Shown here: piece by piece, positions 1 through 6,290 of the stretch
Layout of the letters: every line of letters starts with the position of its first letter
Numbering within the stretch: the stretch's first letter is position 1
NCBI GenBank assembly: GCA_009787745.1
Contig: WQST01000081.1
Location: forward strand, 1 to 6,828
DNA length: 6,828 nucleotides
Direction of reading: 5' to 3'
From: Lachnospiraceae bacterium
Lineage (GTDB): Bacteria > Bacillota > Clostridia > Lachnospirales > Lachnospiraceae
Position numbers and translations under genes: made by a program
The notes under the pieces: model-generated
Database searches by the model: none
Told to the model about the DNA's origin: nothing
The model's input: only the letters and a program-made list of their open reading frames with translations

Positions 1-199
1 CGTCTGTGCATTTGCTTTCGACCTCACAAAGTAAGCTGCCTGAATTCGTTGAGGGTGATAACGGTCTTTCCCTTTCGCAGGTTGAGATTTTTGCAGAAAG
101 ACCTACCCAAAAGATGCGGCAAACATCAACCTCGTCCATAAGTGGTTTTTGGTGCTTGCATAAATCGCACCTACTGCAATTCCTTATATCATCGAACAT
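1..199 (-). CDS. Uracil-DNA-glycosylase-superfamily-like protein, N-terminal part (runs off left edge)
   Basis: An open frame of 66 codons starts with ATG at 199-197 and stays open to the window edge. A Shine-Dalgarno GGAG (210-207) sits 7 bases before the ATG and overlaps the stop codon of the upstream radical SAM gene, so the two are translationally linked. The start has a Cys cluster, NCSRCDLCK (C8, C11, C14), then VGLSAK (residues 32-37) and PLSPSTNSG (46-54). The layout of N-terminal cysteines, a hydrophobic strand ending in VG, and a small-residue loop resembles family-4-type uracil-DNA glycosylases, which bind an iron-sulfur cluster and read GEGPG followed by GRPFVGRAG at these places. 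Here those loops differ, so canonical uracil excision is not assured. C27, C41, C58 and C64 are further cysteines. The family call rests on recalled motif layout and only a third or less of the protein is visible; it could be another cysteine-rich protein. That it is a real gene is much surer. Confidence 0.6.
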   Translation of the reverse strand, partial: MFDDIRNCSRCDLCKHQKPLMDEVDVCRIFWVGLSAKISTCERERPLSPSTNSGSLLCEVESKCTD

Positions 200-209
200 A
201 GGACATCTC

Positions 210-1526
210 CTAAAGGCTCTGAGTTTTCAATATGTATTCATCAAGAGCGTTATCATCAATTTCGCTATAGTTCCCAGAATGAAAATTAAACTGCGAACGT
301 CCACTGACAACGTTCAACGTTTCATTGCTTTTAATAGAACTTATTTTTCGCCCACTTTGCAATATTTCATTATATAATTCTGTCCCATGATATGGGCGAA
401 ATTGAAATACGCTAAGCCTAAACTGCCCCATTTCTTCACAAGCTATCTTTTTTAGTCTTGAAGCAAGCAGATATGTGGCTTCTGCATCGGCAACCGTTTC
501 ATTGGGAAATCCGAACATAAAATAACCTTTTACATCTATTCCCGAACGTAGTAACTCTAAAACTATATCCTCAATTTGCTGTACCGTTCCAGGCTTATGA
601 ATTTTCTTACGTATGCGTTCAGAGCCGGACTCAATTCCAACAAATATTTCCCGACATCCATTCTGTTTCAATTGCGGTATTGAATCGAATGATCTTACAA
701 ATGTTAATATGTGAGCCATTCCGCGCCAAGAAAGATGCTGGAGTTTGCCGAACATTTCAATCGCATTATTTATACTTATTTCATCACGCAAGAATAAGTC
801 ATCCAAAACTCTAATGGATGTCACTTCTGGGTACAAAGAGGTTATTTCGTAGATTTCATGCTCTACATCTGATAAATTGCGATGCCTAATGGTAATGTCA
901 CGATTTAGGTTATGTGCGCCGCCACAAAATGCACAATTATAAAGACACCCTCTGGATGTAATAAGAGAAGCTTCTTTCTCACCGTAATGATTTGTTACGA
1001 CATCTTCCTTTAACTTTGATCTATCAAGATGGACAAGTCTTAGGTCACGTGGATAATATATTGAGCTTTTATCTACCCTATATACTTCTTTTTTCGAAGT
1101 TTTGTGAAATGGGAGTTCAGAGCAATTACTGTTCAGGATGGCTGGGAGAATAAATTCTCCTTCGCCAATAATAATTATAAGTGGATTTTCGATATCCCAT
1201 TGAAGGATATCAGCATAAATGTTTTTTACAACTTGCCCTCCAATAATTAGCGTTATTCCTATGGGGCAGTTTTCAACAATTTCTTTTACAATGTCATAAT
1301 TTTGAGTAAACACATTTATTCCCATAAATTCCGGTTGTTGCTCCCTAAGCAATTCAAGTATTTCACTAATGCCATAACGTTCTTTTACACAATCAACGAT
1401 ATTCACATTAATTCCTGAATCAGAAAGATGCGTGGCAATGTAACCAAGACCCAATGGAGGAAGATAATCCTCATTGAACTCGGAGCGTTCTCTGTAAATT
1501 GGTGAATTAAGTAACAATCCTTTCAT
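210..1526 (-). CDS. Radical SAM protein with N-terminal cobalamin-binding-type domain
   Basis: Radical SAM enzymes cleave S-adenosylmethionine at a [4Fe-4S] cluster to start radical chemistry. The numbers here count from the upstream ATG at 1535, a 441-residue reading. Residues 1-140 look like the B12-binding Rossmann fold of BchE-like enzymes (PPLGLGYIATHLSDSG near 26-41, IIGG near 97-100, GEGE near 124-127); a DxHxxG cobalamin-ligand motif is not seen. The cluster-binding CxxxCxxC is in SRGCLYNCAFCGG (C197, C201, C204). Later family motifs follow: LDDLF, GIESGSERI, GYFMFGFPNET and FRPYHGTEL. I prefer the ATG at 1526 (438 residues) because AAGGA lies 8 bases before it, while the ATG at 1535 has no well-spaced ribosome site. 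The gene overlaps the end of the kinase-like gene by 20 bases and leads directly into the next gene. Substrate is unknown; B12-dependent methylation or ring rearrangement is possible from family knowledge only. Confidence 0.9.
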   Translation of the reverse strand: MKGLLLNSPIYRERSEFNEDYLPPLGLGYIATHLSDSGINVNIVDCVKERYGISEILELLREQQPEFMGINVFTQNYDIVKEIVENCPIGITLIIGGQVVKNIYADILQWDIENPLIIIIGEGEFILPAILNSNCSELPFHKTSKKEVYRVDKSSIYYPRDLRLVHLDRSKLKEDVVTNHYGEKEASLITSRGCLYNCAFCGGAHNLNRDITIRHRNLSDVEHEIYEITSLYPEVTSIRVLDDLFLRDEISINNAIEMFGKLQHLSWRGMAHILTFVRSFDSIPQLKQNGCREIFVGIESGSERIRKKIHKPGTVQQIEDIVLELLRSGIDVKGYFMFGFPNETVADAEATYLLASRLKKIACEEMGQFRLSVFQFRPYHGTELYNEILQSGRKISSIKSNETLNVVSGRSQFNFHSGNYSEIDDNALDEYILKTQSL

Positions 1527-2133
1527 TTTTCGCATCCTTAATATGATTTACAATAAGAGAAACATTGTCGCAAAGATTTTTTGAATTTTCTATATTACAA
1601 ATTGAGACGCCCATTTGCTTTAAAATAACTTCTCCGTTCGTCATATAAATAAGTTCACTATCAGAACGCTGCCCGTGTTCAAATCGAGTTAACTTGTCAC
1701 GCTCATTCAATCGAGATTGGATGATATTTACATCTGCTCTCACAGCAATTTGAATATCAGGAAGAATTGCCTTGCCATTGACTGCGAGAACAAAAGTTAC
1801 GTCTACATTATCCATACACTGAAGAATCAATGAAGACAAAATATATCTATCCGTAATGACCACTTTCCCTTTTTTCAATTCTGGTATAATTGTCTGTTTC
1901 AAATGATGGTAGCGGTCAGCCGCAACAAGACAAGCTAAACTTTCTCCTTCTAACGATTCGGCTATTTTTCGTATAAAGTTGCCTATCAATGATTCAGATG
2001 GTTCTTTTGTAACACAAACGTCTAAGCCATTGTTGATTAGTTCAAGCTGAACTCGTTCAATAAGCGTGCTTTTTCCTGCTCCATTAGGACCATCAAACGC
2101 TATAAACAAACCACCATATTCGTTTTTGTTCAT
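1507..2133 (-). CDS. Thymidylate-kinase-like P-loop protein
   Basis: This 208-residue protein has the length and motif order of dTMP kinase, which phosphorylates dTMP to dTDP. Visible are the Walker A loop FDGPNGAGKST (13-23), TKEPS (42-46) where TMKs usually read TREPG, AADRYHH (71-77), ITDRYILSSLILQ (93-105, the DRY motif), LPDIQIAV (124-131) and an Arg-rich lid RLNERDKLTRFEH (141-153). The fold and phosphoryl-transfer role are well supported. The changed TREPG loop and the setting, away from replication genes and beside a radical SAM gene, suggest a specialised kinase or nucleotide-binding protein rather than the housekeeping Tmk. ATG at 2133 is preceded by GAGAGGGA about 8 bases upstream. 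It is the first gene of the three-gene unit, and its last 20 bases overlap the radical SAM start. Whether the genome has a second, housekeeping tmk cannot be seen here. Confidence 0.85.
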   Translation of the reverse strand: MNKNEYGGLFIAFDGPNGAGKSTLIERVQLELINNGLDVCVTKEPSESLIGNFIRKIAESLEGESLACLVAADRYHHLKQTIIPELKKGKVVITDRYILSSLILQCMDNVDVTFVLAVNGKAILPDIQIAVRADVNIIQSRLNERDKLTRFEHGQRSDSELIYMTNGEVILKQMGVSICNIENSKNLCDNVSLIVNHIKDAKNERIVT

Positions 2134-2158
2134 TGTCGCGTCCCTCTCTCAATCCAAC

Positions 2159-2188
2159 GTTATATCAAAACGACTGCCTCAATCTGAA
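2159..2188 (-). promoter_or_regulatory. Possible promoter of the kinase / radical SAM / UDG-like operon
   Basis: On the minus strand a TATAAC (-10 candidate, 2164-2159) lies about 25 bases before the kinase start, with TTCAGA (2188-2183) 18 bases upstream as a poor -35. It is placed between the decayed gene at 2204 and the first operon gene, where a promoter is needed, but the -35 match is weak. It is a guess from position and the -10 box. Confidence 0.3.
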
Positions 2189-2203
2189 AGAGCATAACAA
2201 CTA

Positions 2204-2587
2204 CTATCCAAGCAAAGCCTTGATTTTATTTGCCAATAGTTTCCGCCGAGTTTCATAAAATTCGTAAAACTTCTCTATATCAAGTGAAACATCTTTCGGT
2301 ATTATCGCAGTTTCATAAAAACGCACCTTTTGGCCGGTGTTCATGTCTGTATAATAATCAATTAACCGCATATCGCTCTTGCTTCCGTTGCTCCTGCCTT
2401 CAAGCAAGTGGAGATTGAGAAGCCGATTGCGATTGAGCCGCCATCGTGTCCAGTTTTTAGTGCCTGACTGGAAATATGATTGCCCTGAGGCATCCCAACT
2501 CACATTGTTTTCATCGACACGCCAAAAAAGGAACGTGGCAATGGGGTAGTGCAATAGGATGGAGTCCCACAGCGATAAATATAGGCA
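2204..2587 (-). pseudogene. Remnant of a DUF262/DUF1524 (GmrSD-like) protein with a large internal deletion
   Basis: The frame is open from the codon after a stop at 2590-2588 to TAG at 2206-2204. It begins with LWDSILLHYPIATFLFWR, which looks like the DUF262 N-terminal motif (a DSI..G.PI..FLFW pattern). Within about 25 residues it continues as RNRLLNLHLLEGRSNGSK, which resembles the C-terminal HNH/DUF1524 region (NL.LLEGR.N.SK). In intact proteins of this kind several hundred residues separate these parts, so the middle appears deleted in frame. The only start inside is a TTG at 2554, in the middle of the N-terminal motif, with no clear ribosome site, and the residues before the motif do not fit the family. 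DUF262 proteins include the modification-dependent GmrSD endonucleases and other phage-defence proteins; this fragment should be inactive. A small expressed 116-residue protein from the TTG cannot be fully excluded. Confidence 0.7.
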
Positions 2588-2985
2588 CTATACCCGCTCA
2601 TCCTCAACAACACAGAAATGAACGATACCAGCGTACAAATTATTATACCATAAGGTTTTCTGAGTTTCTATATCAAATATTTAAGACGATACAAAGTTTT
2701 AGCATTATTACCGCATTTCCAAGATTAAAGTATAGCATTAAAGTTAATAAATCTACGAAAAACCATGACAACGAACACAGACACCGGATTTCTCATGGCA
2801 AAAAAGAATATTAGAATAACCGGGCGGTCAAACAAAGCCTCTCCATTGACTAAATAATATGTCTGCTTGAAGAAGGGCTACGGAATCATAAATAATCTAA
2901 ACCAACCAAAGAGCATTGCAGCACATGGTTCAGCGGGGAGAAAGAGCCATACAGAAAAAGTAGTCGCTGGATAACGTTCTGTTCA
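2588..2985. other. Noncoding or decayed stretch with no supported gene
   Basis: Nothing convincing is coded here on either strand. A 30-codon plus-strand frame from ATG at 2765 to TAA at 2857 (it contains MAKKNIRITGRSNK) has no ribosome site and I do not recognise it. The next plus-strand frame (2858-2974) is open but has no start. Stops are frequent in all frames. The stretch lies between two gene remnants of opposite strand and reads like degraded mobile-element DNA. Confidence 0.5.
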
Positions 2986-3204
2986 CAAAACGGAAAAAGA
3001 CTGGTGCAAATTGCAATAACACTTACTTCAGAAGGTATCCGCAATCCAACAACTTACAAATATGACAGCGGAATTTTGAAAAAGCCCCGCCCATCAGGAA
3101 CGACAATTTACTGGTATTCATCGACGGTTTGTGCTATTCTTGATTCTAAAGAATATCCTGGTCATACGGTGAACTGTGGAAATCTTCTTTGTTGGAGTAG
3201 ATAA
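2986..3204 (+). pseudogene. Fragment of a large serine recombinase (recombinase domain)
   Basis: The plus-strand frame reads GKRLVQIAITLTSEGIRNP, then TTYKY, and later YWYSSTVCAILDSKEYPGH before a TAG at 3202-3204. The pattern of an IA..L...GI..PT segment followed by W...TV..IL....Y.G matches the 'recombinase' domain that follows the catalytic domain in large serine recombinases of Firmicute integrative elements. The catalytic N-terminal domain (with its YxRxS motif) is absent: a stop lies at 2893-2895 and the residues between it and about 2986 do not fit the family. The zinc-ribbon and coiled-coil C-terminal parts are also missing, since the frame ends soon after the YxG motif. A GTG at 3004 could only start a 66-residue protein with no active site. 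It is the only coding-like sequence on the plus strand and probably marks a decayed integrated element. Confidence 0.7.
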
Positions 3205-3239
3205 AGTTGATACAATGCATGATGCCACAGCATCATAAA

Positions 3240-3277
3240 TGATTCAAAACACCGAAAGGCGGTTATCCCGCCTTCCG
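3240..3277 (-). terminator. Probable intrinsic terminator after the tryptophanase-like gene
   Basis: An inverted repeat with 10-base arms (3253-3262 and 3268-3277, one A-C mismatch, five-base loop) is GC-rich at the loop side. On the minus strand it is followed by GTGTTTTG, a short T run. It lies about 100 bases past the stop of the lyase gene, the only intact gene reading toward it. The T run is short, so efficiency is uncertain; the 3208-3377 gap shows nothing else. Confidence 0.5.
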
Positions 3278-3377
3278 ATTATATGAAGGTGCGCATTTGC
3301 GCCAAATAATTCTTGCTTCCTTATGAAGCGTACCTGAAGCCATAAACAGCAACAATATCCTTCGCTTACGCATAAAC

Positions 3378-4826
3378 CTACAAACTATCCCCAAAATCCT
3401 TACGGAATTTTTTAACAAGCTTATCCTGCCAATCACCAATGGGCTTTAATTTTCCGAAGAAAAAGCGTAAAATCTTCGGTTCATCAACAAATTCAAGCCC
3501 GCCAATCAAATCACGATTCTCATATAACCACATAATCCTGTCGGATGCGAAATGAACTTGCGAAAGTGTAAATACCCTTCGCGGCAAAGCCAAACGCAAC
3601 AACTCCATTTTCGCAATGACCTCATTGCCATCTTCATCTCGATCCTCCGACAAGGTTCCCCGCTCTGTTCCCCTGATTCCTGCCACCAAGTATAAAGCGC
3701 TGTGAAGTGCGCCGCCCGGATATTGATTCGCAGGAACATGCGGTAAAAATTTCGTACAATCGATATGAACGCCCAGCCCGCCGGGCGGCGTAACCATCGG
3801 TACTCCCTGCTCAGTCAGTAACCGTGTCATTTCCGCAATAAAAATCGGGCCTTGTGAAATCATATCAAAACTTAAGGTTTCCTCCATCCCAATCGCCATT
3901 GCTTCAATTTCGCGGATTGACATTCCGCCATAAGTCAAAAACCCTTCATACAAAGGGATTAAATCACGCGCTTTCAGATAATCCTTTTTATTGCGGTAAC
4001 ACATCCCGCCGCCGCGCGCGCAAGTAATTTTACGGGCGGAAAAATAAATAATGTCAAATTGGTCACTGATGGCACGGATAATATCTTTAATCGACATATC
4101 CTTACACTCGGCTTCCCTCGTTTTGTTAAAGTAGATATTATCAGCCAATAGACTTGCATCCAAAACATACTTAAGCTTAAATTCCCTGCACAACTCCCCA
4201 ACCGCCCGAAAGCTTTCAAGCGAGACAGGTTGGCCGCCAATTAAGTTAGTCCCTGCTTCCATTCGGACGAACGCTATCTTTTCACGTCCTTCCTTTTCAA
4301 TGAACTTCCGCAACTTTTTGATATCAACATCGCCTTTAAAGGGGCGGTTGCTTTGCGCATTAAAACCTTCTTTATGGATAAATTCCTCAACTAACCCGCC
4401 GACCTTAAGGACATGGGCACGGGCAGTTGTAAAGTGATGGTTCATCGGAACATATTGTCCCGGTTTTACCAGCGTTTCACATAATAAATGTTCACAAGCC
4501 CGCCCTTGATGAGCAGGTACAAAAAACTTCATCCCGAATATCTCGCAGACGATTTTTTCTAGCTTATAATATGAAGCACTGCCGGCATAAGCATCGTCAG
4601 CCGCCATCATCGCCGATAATTGCCGGTCACTCATCGCGTTGACACCGCTGTCCGTTAGCATATCAATGAAAACATCTTCGTTTTTCAGTAAATGCGCGTT
4701 GTTTCCTGATTCCTCATTCTTCTTTATCCGTTCTTCCAATGGCAAAAGGGTAAGTTTCTGAACAACACGAACTTTATGCATTTCCAAGGGAACTTCAGGT
4801 GATTTTATAAACTTAATTTCAGGCAT
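3378..4826 (-). CDS. Tryptophanase / tyrosine phenol-lyase family PLP-dependent beta-eliminating lyase
   Basis: This 482-residue protein is full length for the family (TnaA and Tpl are about 456-471). Such enzymes use pyridoxal phosphate to split the side chain from an aromatic amino acid, giving pyruvate, ammonia and indole or phenol. Conserved segments are LTDSGVNAMSD (58-68), DDAYAGS with Y80, HQGR (107-110), HFTTARAH (131-138), NLIGGQPVS with N194, D223 for the pyridine nitrogen, and the Schiff-base lysine K266 in SARKITCARGGG. PRRVFT (415-420) and LRFF are near the C-terminus. GTERG (386-390) resembles the MERG of tyrosine phenol-lyase, whose Arg is important for phenol substrates. Two oddities: the usual KK pair reads R265-K266, and the PLP-contacting Arg of DATR is L226 (DASL). 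It is therefore a divergent member and I give no gene symbol. The ATG is 6 bases after AAGGAG. It stands alone between two terminators; no permease or tnaC-like leader is seen. Confidence 0.85.
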   Translation of the reverse strand: MPEIKFIKSPEVPLEMHKVRVVQKLTLLPLEERIKKNEESGNNAHLLKNEDVFIDMLTDSGVNAMSDRQLSAMMAADDAYAGSASYYKLEKIVCEIFGMKFFVPAHQGRACEHLLCETLVKPGQYVPMNHHFTTARAHVLKVGGLVEEFIHKEGFNAQSNRPFKGDVDIKKLRKFIEKEGREKIAFVRMEAGTNLIGGQPVSLESFRAVGELCREFKLKYVLDASLLADNIYFNKTREAECKDMSIKDIIRAISDQFDIIYFSARKITCARGGGMCYRNKKDYLKARDLIPLYEGFLTYGGMSIREIEAMAIGMEETLSFDMISQGPIFIAEMTRLLTEQGVPMVTPPGGLGVHIDCTKFLPHVPANQYPGGALHSALYLVAGIRGTERGTLSEDRDEDGNEVIAKMELLRLALPRRVFTLSQVHFASDRIMWLYENRDLIGGLEFVDEPKILRFFFGKLKPIGDWQDKLVKKFRKDFGDSL

Positions 4827-4853
4827 GGGCTTCTCCTTTTTGGTATTAGATTA

Positions 4854-4890
4854 ATATAACGCAATTATTATTGCCTAATAATGGTTATAT
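4854..4890 (-). promoter_or_regulatory. Nested inverted repeats in the leader of the lyase gene (possible operator or promoter region)
   Basis: ATATAAC (4854-4860) and GTTATAT (4884-4890) are complementary. Between them ATTATT (4867-4872) and AATAAT (4877-4882) form a second inverted pair around GCCT, and GCAAT/ATTGC (4861-4865, 4870-4874) a third. They lie 28-64 bases before the start codon. On the minus strand TTATAT could be a -10 box with TTATTA 16 bases upstream as a poor -35. Position and symmetry suggest a regulator-binding site; AT-richness makes chance symmetry possible. Confidence 0.35.
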
Positions 4891-4918
4891 ATGTAGAGGA
4901 GAAGCAAAAAATATGAGA

Positions 4919-4942
4919 AAAAGGCAGGTTTGCCTGCCTTTT
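4919..4942 (-). terminator. Intrinsic terminator after divIC
   Basis: Perfect 10-base arms AAAAGGCAGG (4919-4928) and CCTGCCTTTT (4933-4942) enclose a four-base loop. Read on the minus strand the hairpin ends in TTTT and a T-rich stretch follows. It lies about 120 bases past the divIC stop and just upstream of the lyase leader, so it separates the core gene block from the lyase gene. Confidence 0.8.
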
Positions 4943-5064
4943 GAGAATTAAAGATGGTTCAAAACCTTGATTATTCCCTTGTTTAGTACACATTTACATT
5001 ATACATGCAGGGTCAAGGCAAAAAAATAAATGTAAAAAATAGCATTATTTTATGTAAAAATATG

Positions 5065-5370
5065 TCAATTCCCTTGGCGGAAGATAATTTCTCCTTCATA
5101 AACAAGTCCCAACCGCTTCCGGGCAATTTCTTCGATAAATTTCATTGTATGGGTATATTTTTCTTGATTTTCAATTTCCTGAGCGCGTTCATGCTCAACA
5201 GCTATTTGCTCGATAAGATTCGCTTCCCTTTGCGTATAAGACTCCAGTTTGTTGTTCATAGAAATACTTCCGATCGCAACTACGACCATAAGCATTAAAA
5301 CCACAAGAGCGGCAAGCATCATACTGACACGGTATTGGTTATTTTTATGGATTGCGGCTCTTCTCGCCAT
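5065..5370 (-). CDS. divIC: Septum formation initiator family protein (DivIC/FtsB-like)
   Basis: DivIC is a small bitopic membrane protein of the divisome that works with DivIB and FtsL at the division septum. This 101-residue protein has the expected layout: a short basic cytoplasmic tail (1-14), one membrane segment (about 15-37), an extracellular heptad-rich coiled coil (about 40-72) and the end motif FIEEIARKRLGLVYEGEIIF (78-97), which is close to the family consensus ARe.lgLv..GE. Start ATG is preceded by AAGGAG with a 4-base spacer. It begins inside the end of yabQ (26-base overlap), so the two are probably co-translated, and a terminator follows about 120 bases downstream. The order yabQ-divIC is conserved in spore-forming Firmicutes and separates this copy from FtsL-type proteins. 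Confidence 0.9.
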   Translation of the reverse strand: MARRAAIHKNNQYRVSMMLAALVVLMLMVVVAIGSISMNNKLESYTQREANLIEQIAVEHERAQEIENQEKYTHTMKFIEEIARKRLGLVYEGEIIFRQGN

Positions 5371-5890
5371 AGCGCTCCTTTAATAAACTTTCTTGTTTAC
5401 ATAAATATATTTTAATCACTCTTAGCCTAAGCGTCAACATTTTTATGATAATTTTTAAAACTTTTTTTAACTTTTTAAGTAAAATGAAGCATTTTAATCT
5501 GATAAACAAAATAATTTTTCTTATTATCCGCAAAATTTGCCGACAAATAAACAAAATAGGCTTAACTAAAAAACTCACCGTTTTTACTATAATGTTCGAC
5601 ATAACACTTACAAATATCGGACTGATTGCTTTCTTATATGCCCACATCCCGATTGCCGCCGCAAGCACCGCAAACCAACGTAATATACCGTTGTTTTCGC
5701 GATGTAACATAAAAAATACCCCCAGTGCGCAGGCTGCCCAAAAAATTATATCTTCTAAAGAAATAATACCAATATTATGACGGATGCATTTTCTAAGTAT
5801 TAGCAACCAGTCATAAACAAAAGTGATTACGACACCGATCAGAAGTGAATTTAAAAAAAAGTTCACCTCCATTAAAATATCTTGGCTCAT
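5345..5890 (-). CDS. yabQ: Spore cortex biosynthesis membrane protein YabQ
   Basis: YabQ is a membrane protein needed for spore cortex formation; in Bacillus subtilis it is made in the mother cell and placed in the outer forespore membrane. The 181-residue product has hydrophobic segments at about 8-28, 46-62, 67-84 and 92-115. The first contains the family-like LLIGVVITFVYDWLLILRK. It is followed by a very basic, Ile/Leu/Lys-rich C-terminal half (about 116-181) likely to lie at the membrane surface. It is somewhat shorter than the B. subtilis protein. GGAG lies 6 bases before the ATG. It sits 45 bases after yabP and overlaps divIC. Sequence similarity in this family is low, so the call relies on topology plus the conserved yabP-yabQ-divIC order. 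Confidence 0.88.
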   Translation of the reverse strand: MSQDILMEVNFFLNSLLIGVVITFVYDWLLILRKCIRHNIGIISLEDIIFWAACALGVFFMLHRENNGILRWFAVLAAAIGMWAYKKAISPIFVSVMSNIIVKTVSFLVKPILFICRQILRIIRKIILFIRLKCFILLKKLKKVLKIIIKMLTLRLRVIKIYLCKQESLLKERYGEKSRNP

Positions 5891-5935
5891 ATTTTTCTCC
5901 TGCCAGGGTTAATTTAAATATGCTAAGGGGATCAT

Positions 5936-6226
5936 TTATTTAAACAATCTTTGCAAGAGTGATTCATTTTTACCTTGATACCCGCCTGTTTCGGAATATG
6001 TAAAGCTGTCAATCTTACCGTCAAGATCGACTTCGCCTTTATCCAGCGTTAAACGGCTGACATGCATTTCACTCCCTTTAATCATTAACATGCCTTGATC
6101 AGTCTCTAATATTATCTCCGAGACATCAAAAGAAAGAACGTCATTAACGCCGCTAATAGTACATGTCCTGCGATTTGTCAGCATTAATTTATGGCTTCGC
6201 TTATTGATACTGCCTAAATCTTCCAT
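5936..6226 (-). CDS. yabP: Sporulation protein YabP
   Basis: YabP is a small sporulation protein of the YabP/YqfC family, made in the mother cell under sigma-E in Bacillus; its biochemical role is not known. The product has 96 residues, the usual length for the family. It shows the family's beta-rich pattern: HKLMLTNRRTCTISGVNDVL (12-31), a central LETDQGMLMIKGSEMHVSRL and VDLDGKIDSFTYS, ending in a Lys/Leu-rich tail. There is no signal peptide or membrane segment. ATG follows AAGGG by 9 bases. It is separated from rqcP by 100 bases that hold a sigma-E-like promoter and a palindrome, so yabP-yabQ can be switched on apart from the upstream gene. Confidence 0.92.
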   Translation of the reverse strand: MEDLGSINKRSHKLMLTNRRTCTISGVNDVLSFDVSEIILETDQGMLMIKGSEMHVSRLTLDKGEVDLDGKIDSFTYSETGGYQGKNESLLQRLFK

Positions 6227-6263
6227 TTTCTGTTTCCCTTCACTTTGTGACTTCGTAAAATTT

Positions 6264-6282
6264 AATAATTCTCAGAATTATT
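6264..6282. promoter_or_regulatory. Perfect 9-1-9 palindrome upstream of yabP
   Basis: AATAATTCT (6264-6272) and AGAATTATT (6274-6282) are exact reverse complements around one base. The site lies just downstream of the predicted yabP -10 box, about where transcription would start, which is typical of a repressor operator. The stem is AT-rich and has no T run, so a terminator is unlikely. Confidence 0.45.
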
Positions 6283-6290
6283 CTTTACAC

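Noticed and set aside
6..377. Plus-strand open frame of 123 codons at the left edge
   Set aside because: It is antisense to the UDG-like gene and the radical SAM C-terminus, which have clear motifs, and its own product has no recognisable features.
2476..2814. Plus-strand open frame of 112 codons
   Set aside because: It overlaps the DUF262 remnant in antisense, has no ribosome site and low-complexity, stop-rich surroundings; the product resembles nothing I know.
2765..2857. 30-codon plus-strand frame containing MAKKNIRITGRSNK
   Set aside because: There is no Shine-Dalgarno for either ATG and no recognised family. It may be part of the decayed element but is not supportable as a gene.
3506..4240. 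Two minus-strand open frames (3506-3739 and 3974-4240) inside the lyase gene
   Set aside because: They are alternative-frame shadows of a well-conserved enzyme.
4919..4942. Plus-strand reading of the hairpin as a terminator
   Set aside because: No plus-strand gene ends upstream of it; the minus-strand divIC does.
5005..5780. Plus-strand open frames opposite divIC and yabQ (5005-5298 and 5445-5780)
   Set aside because: They are antisense to conserved core genes; their hydrophobicity mirrors the membrane protein codons on the other strand.
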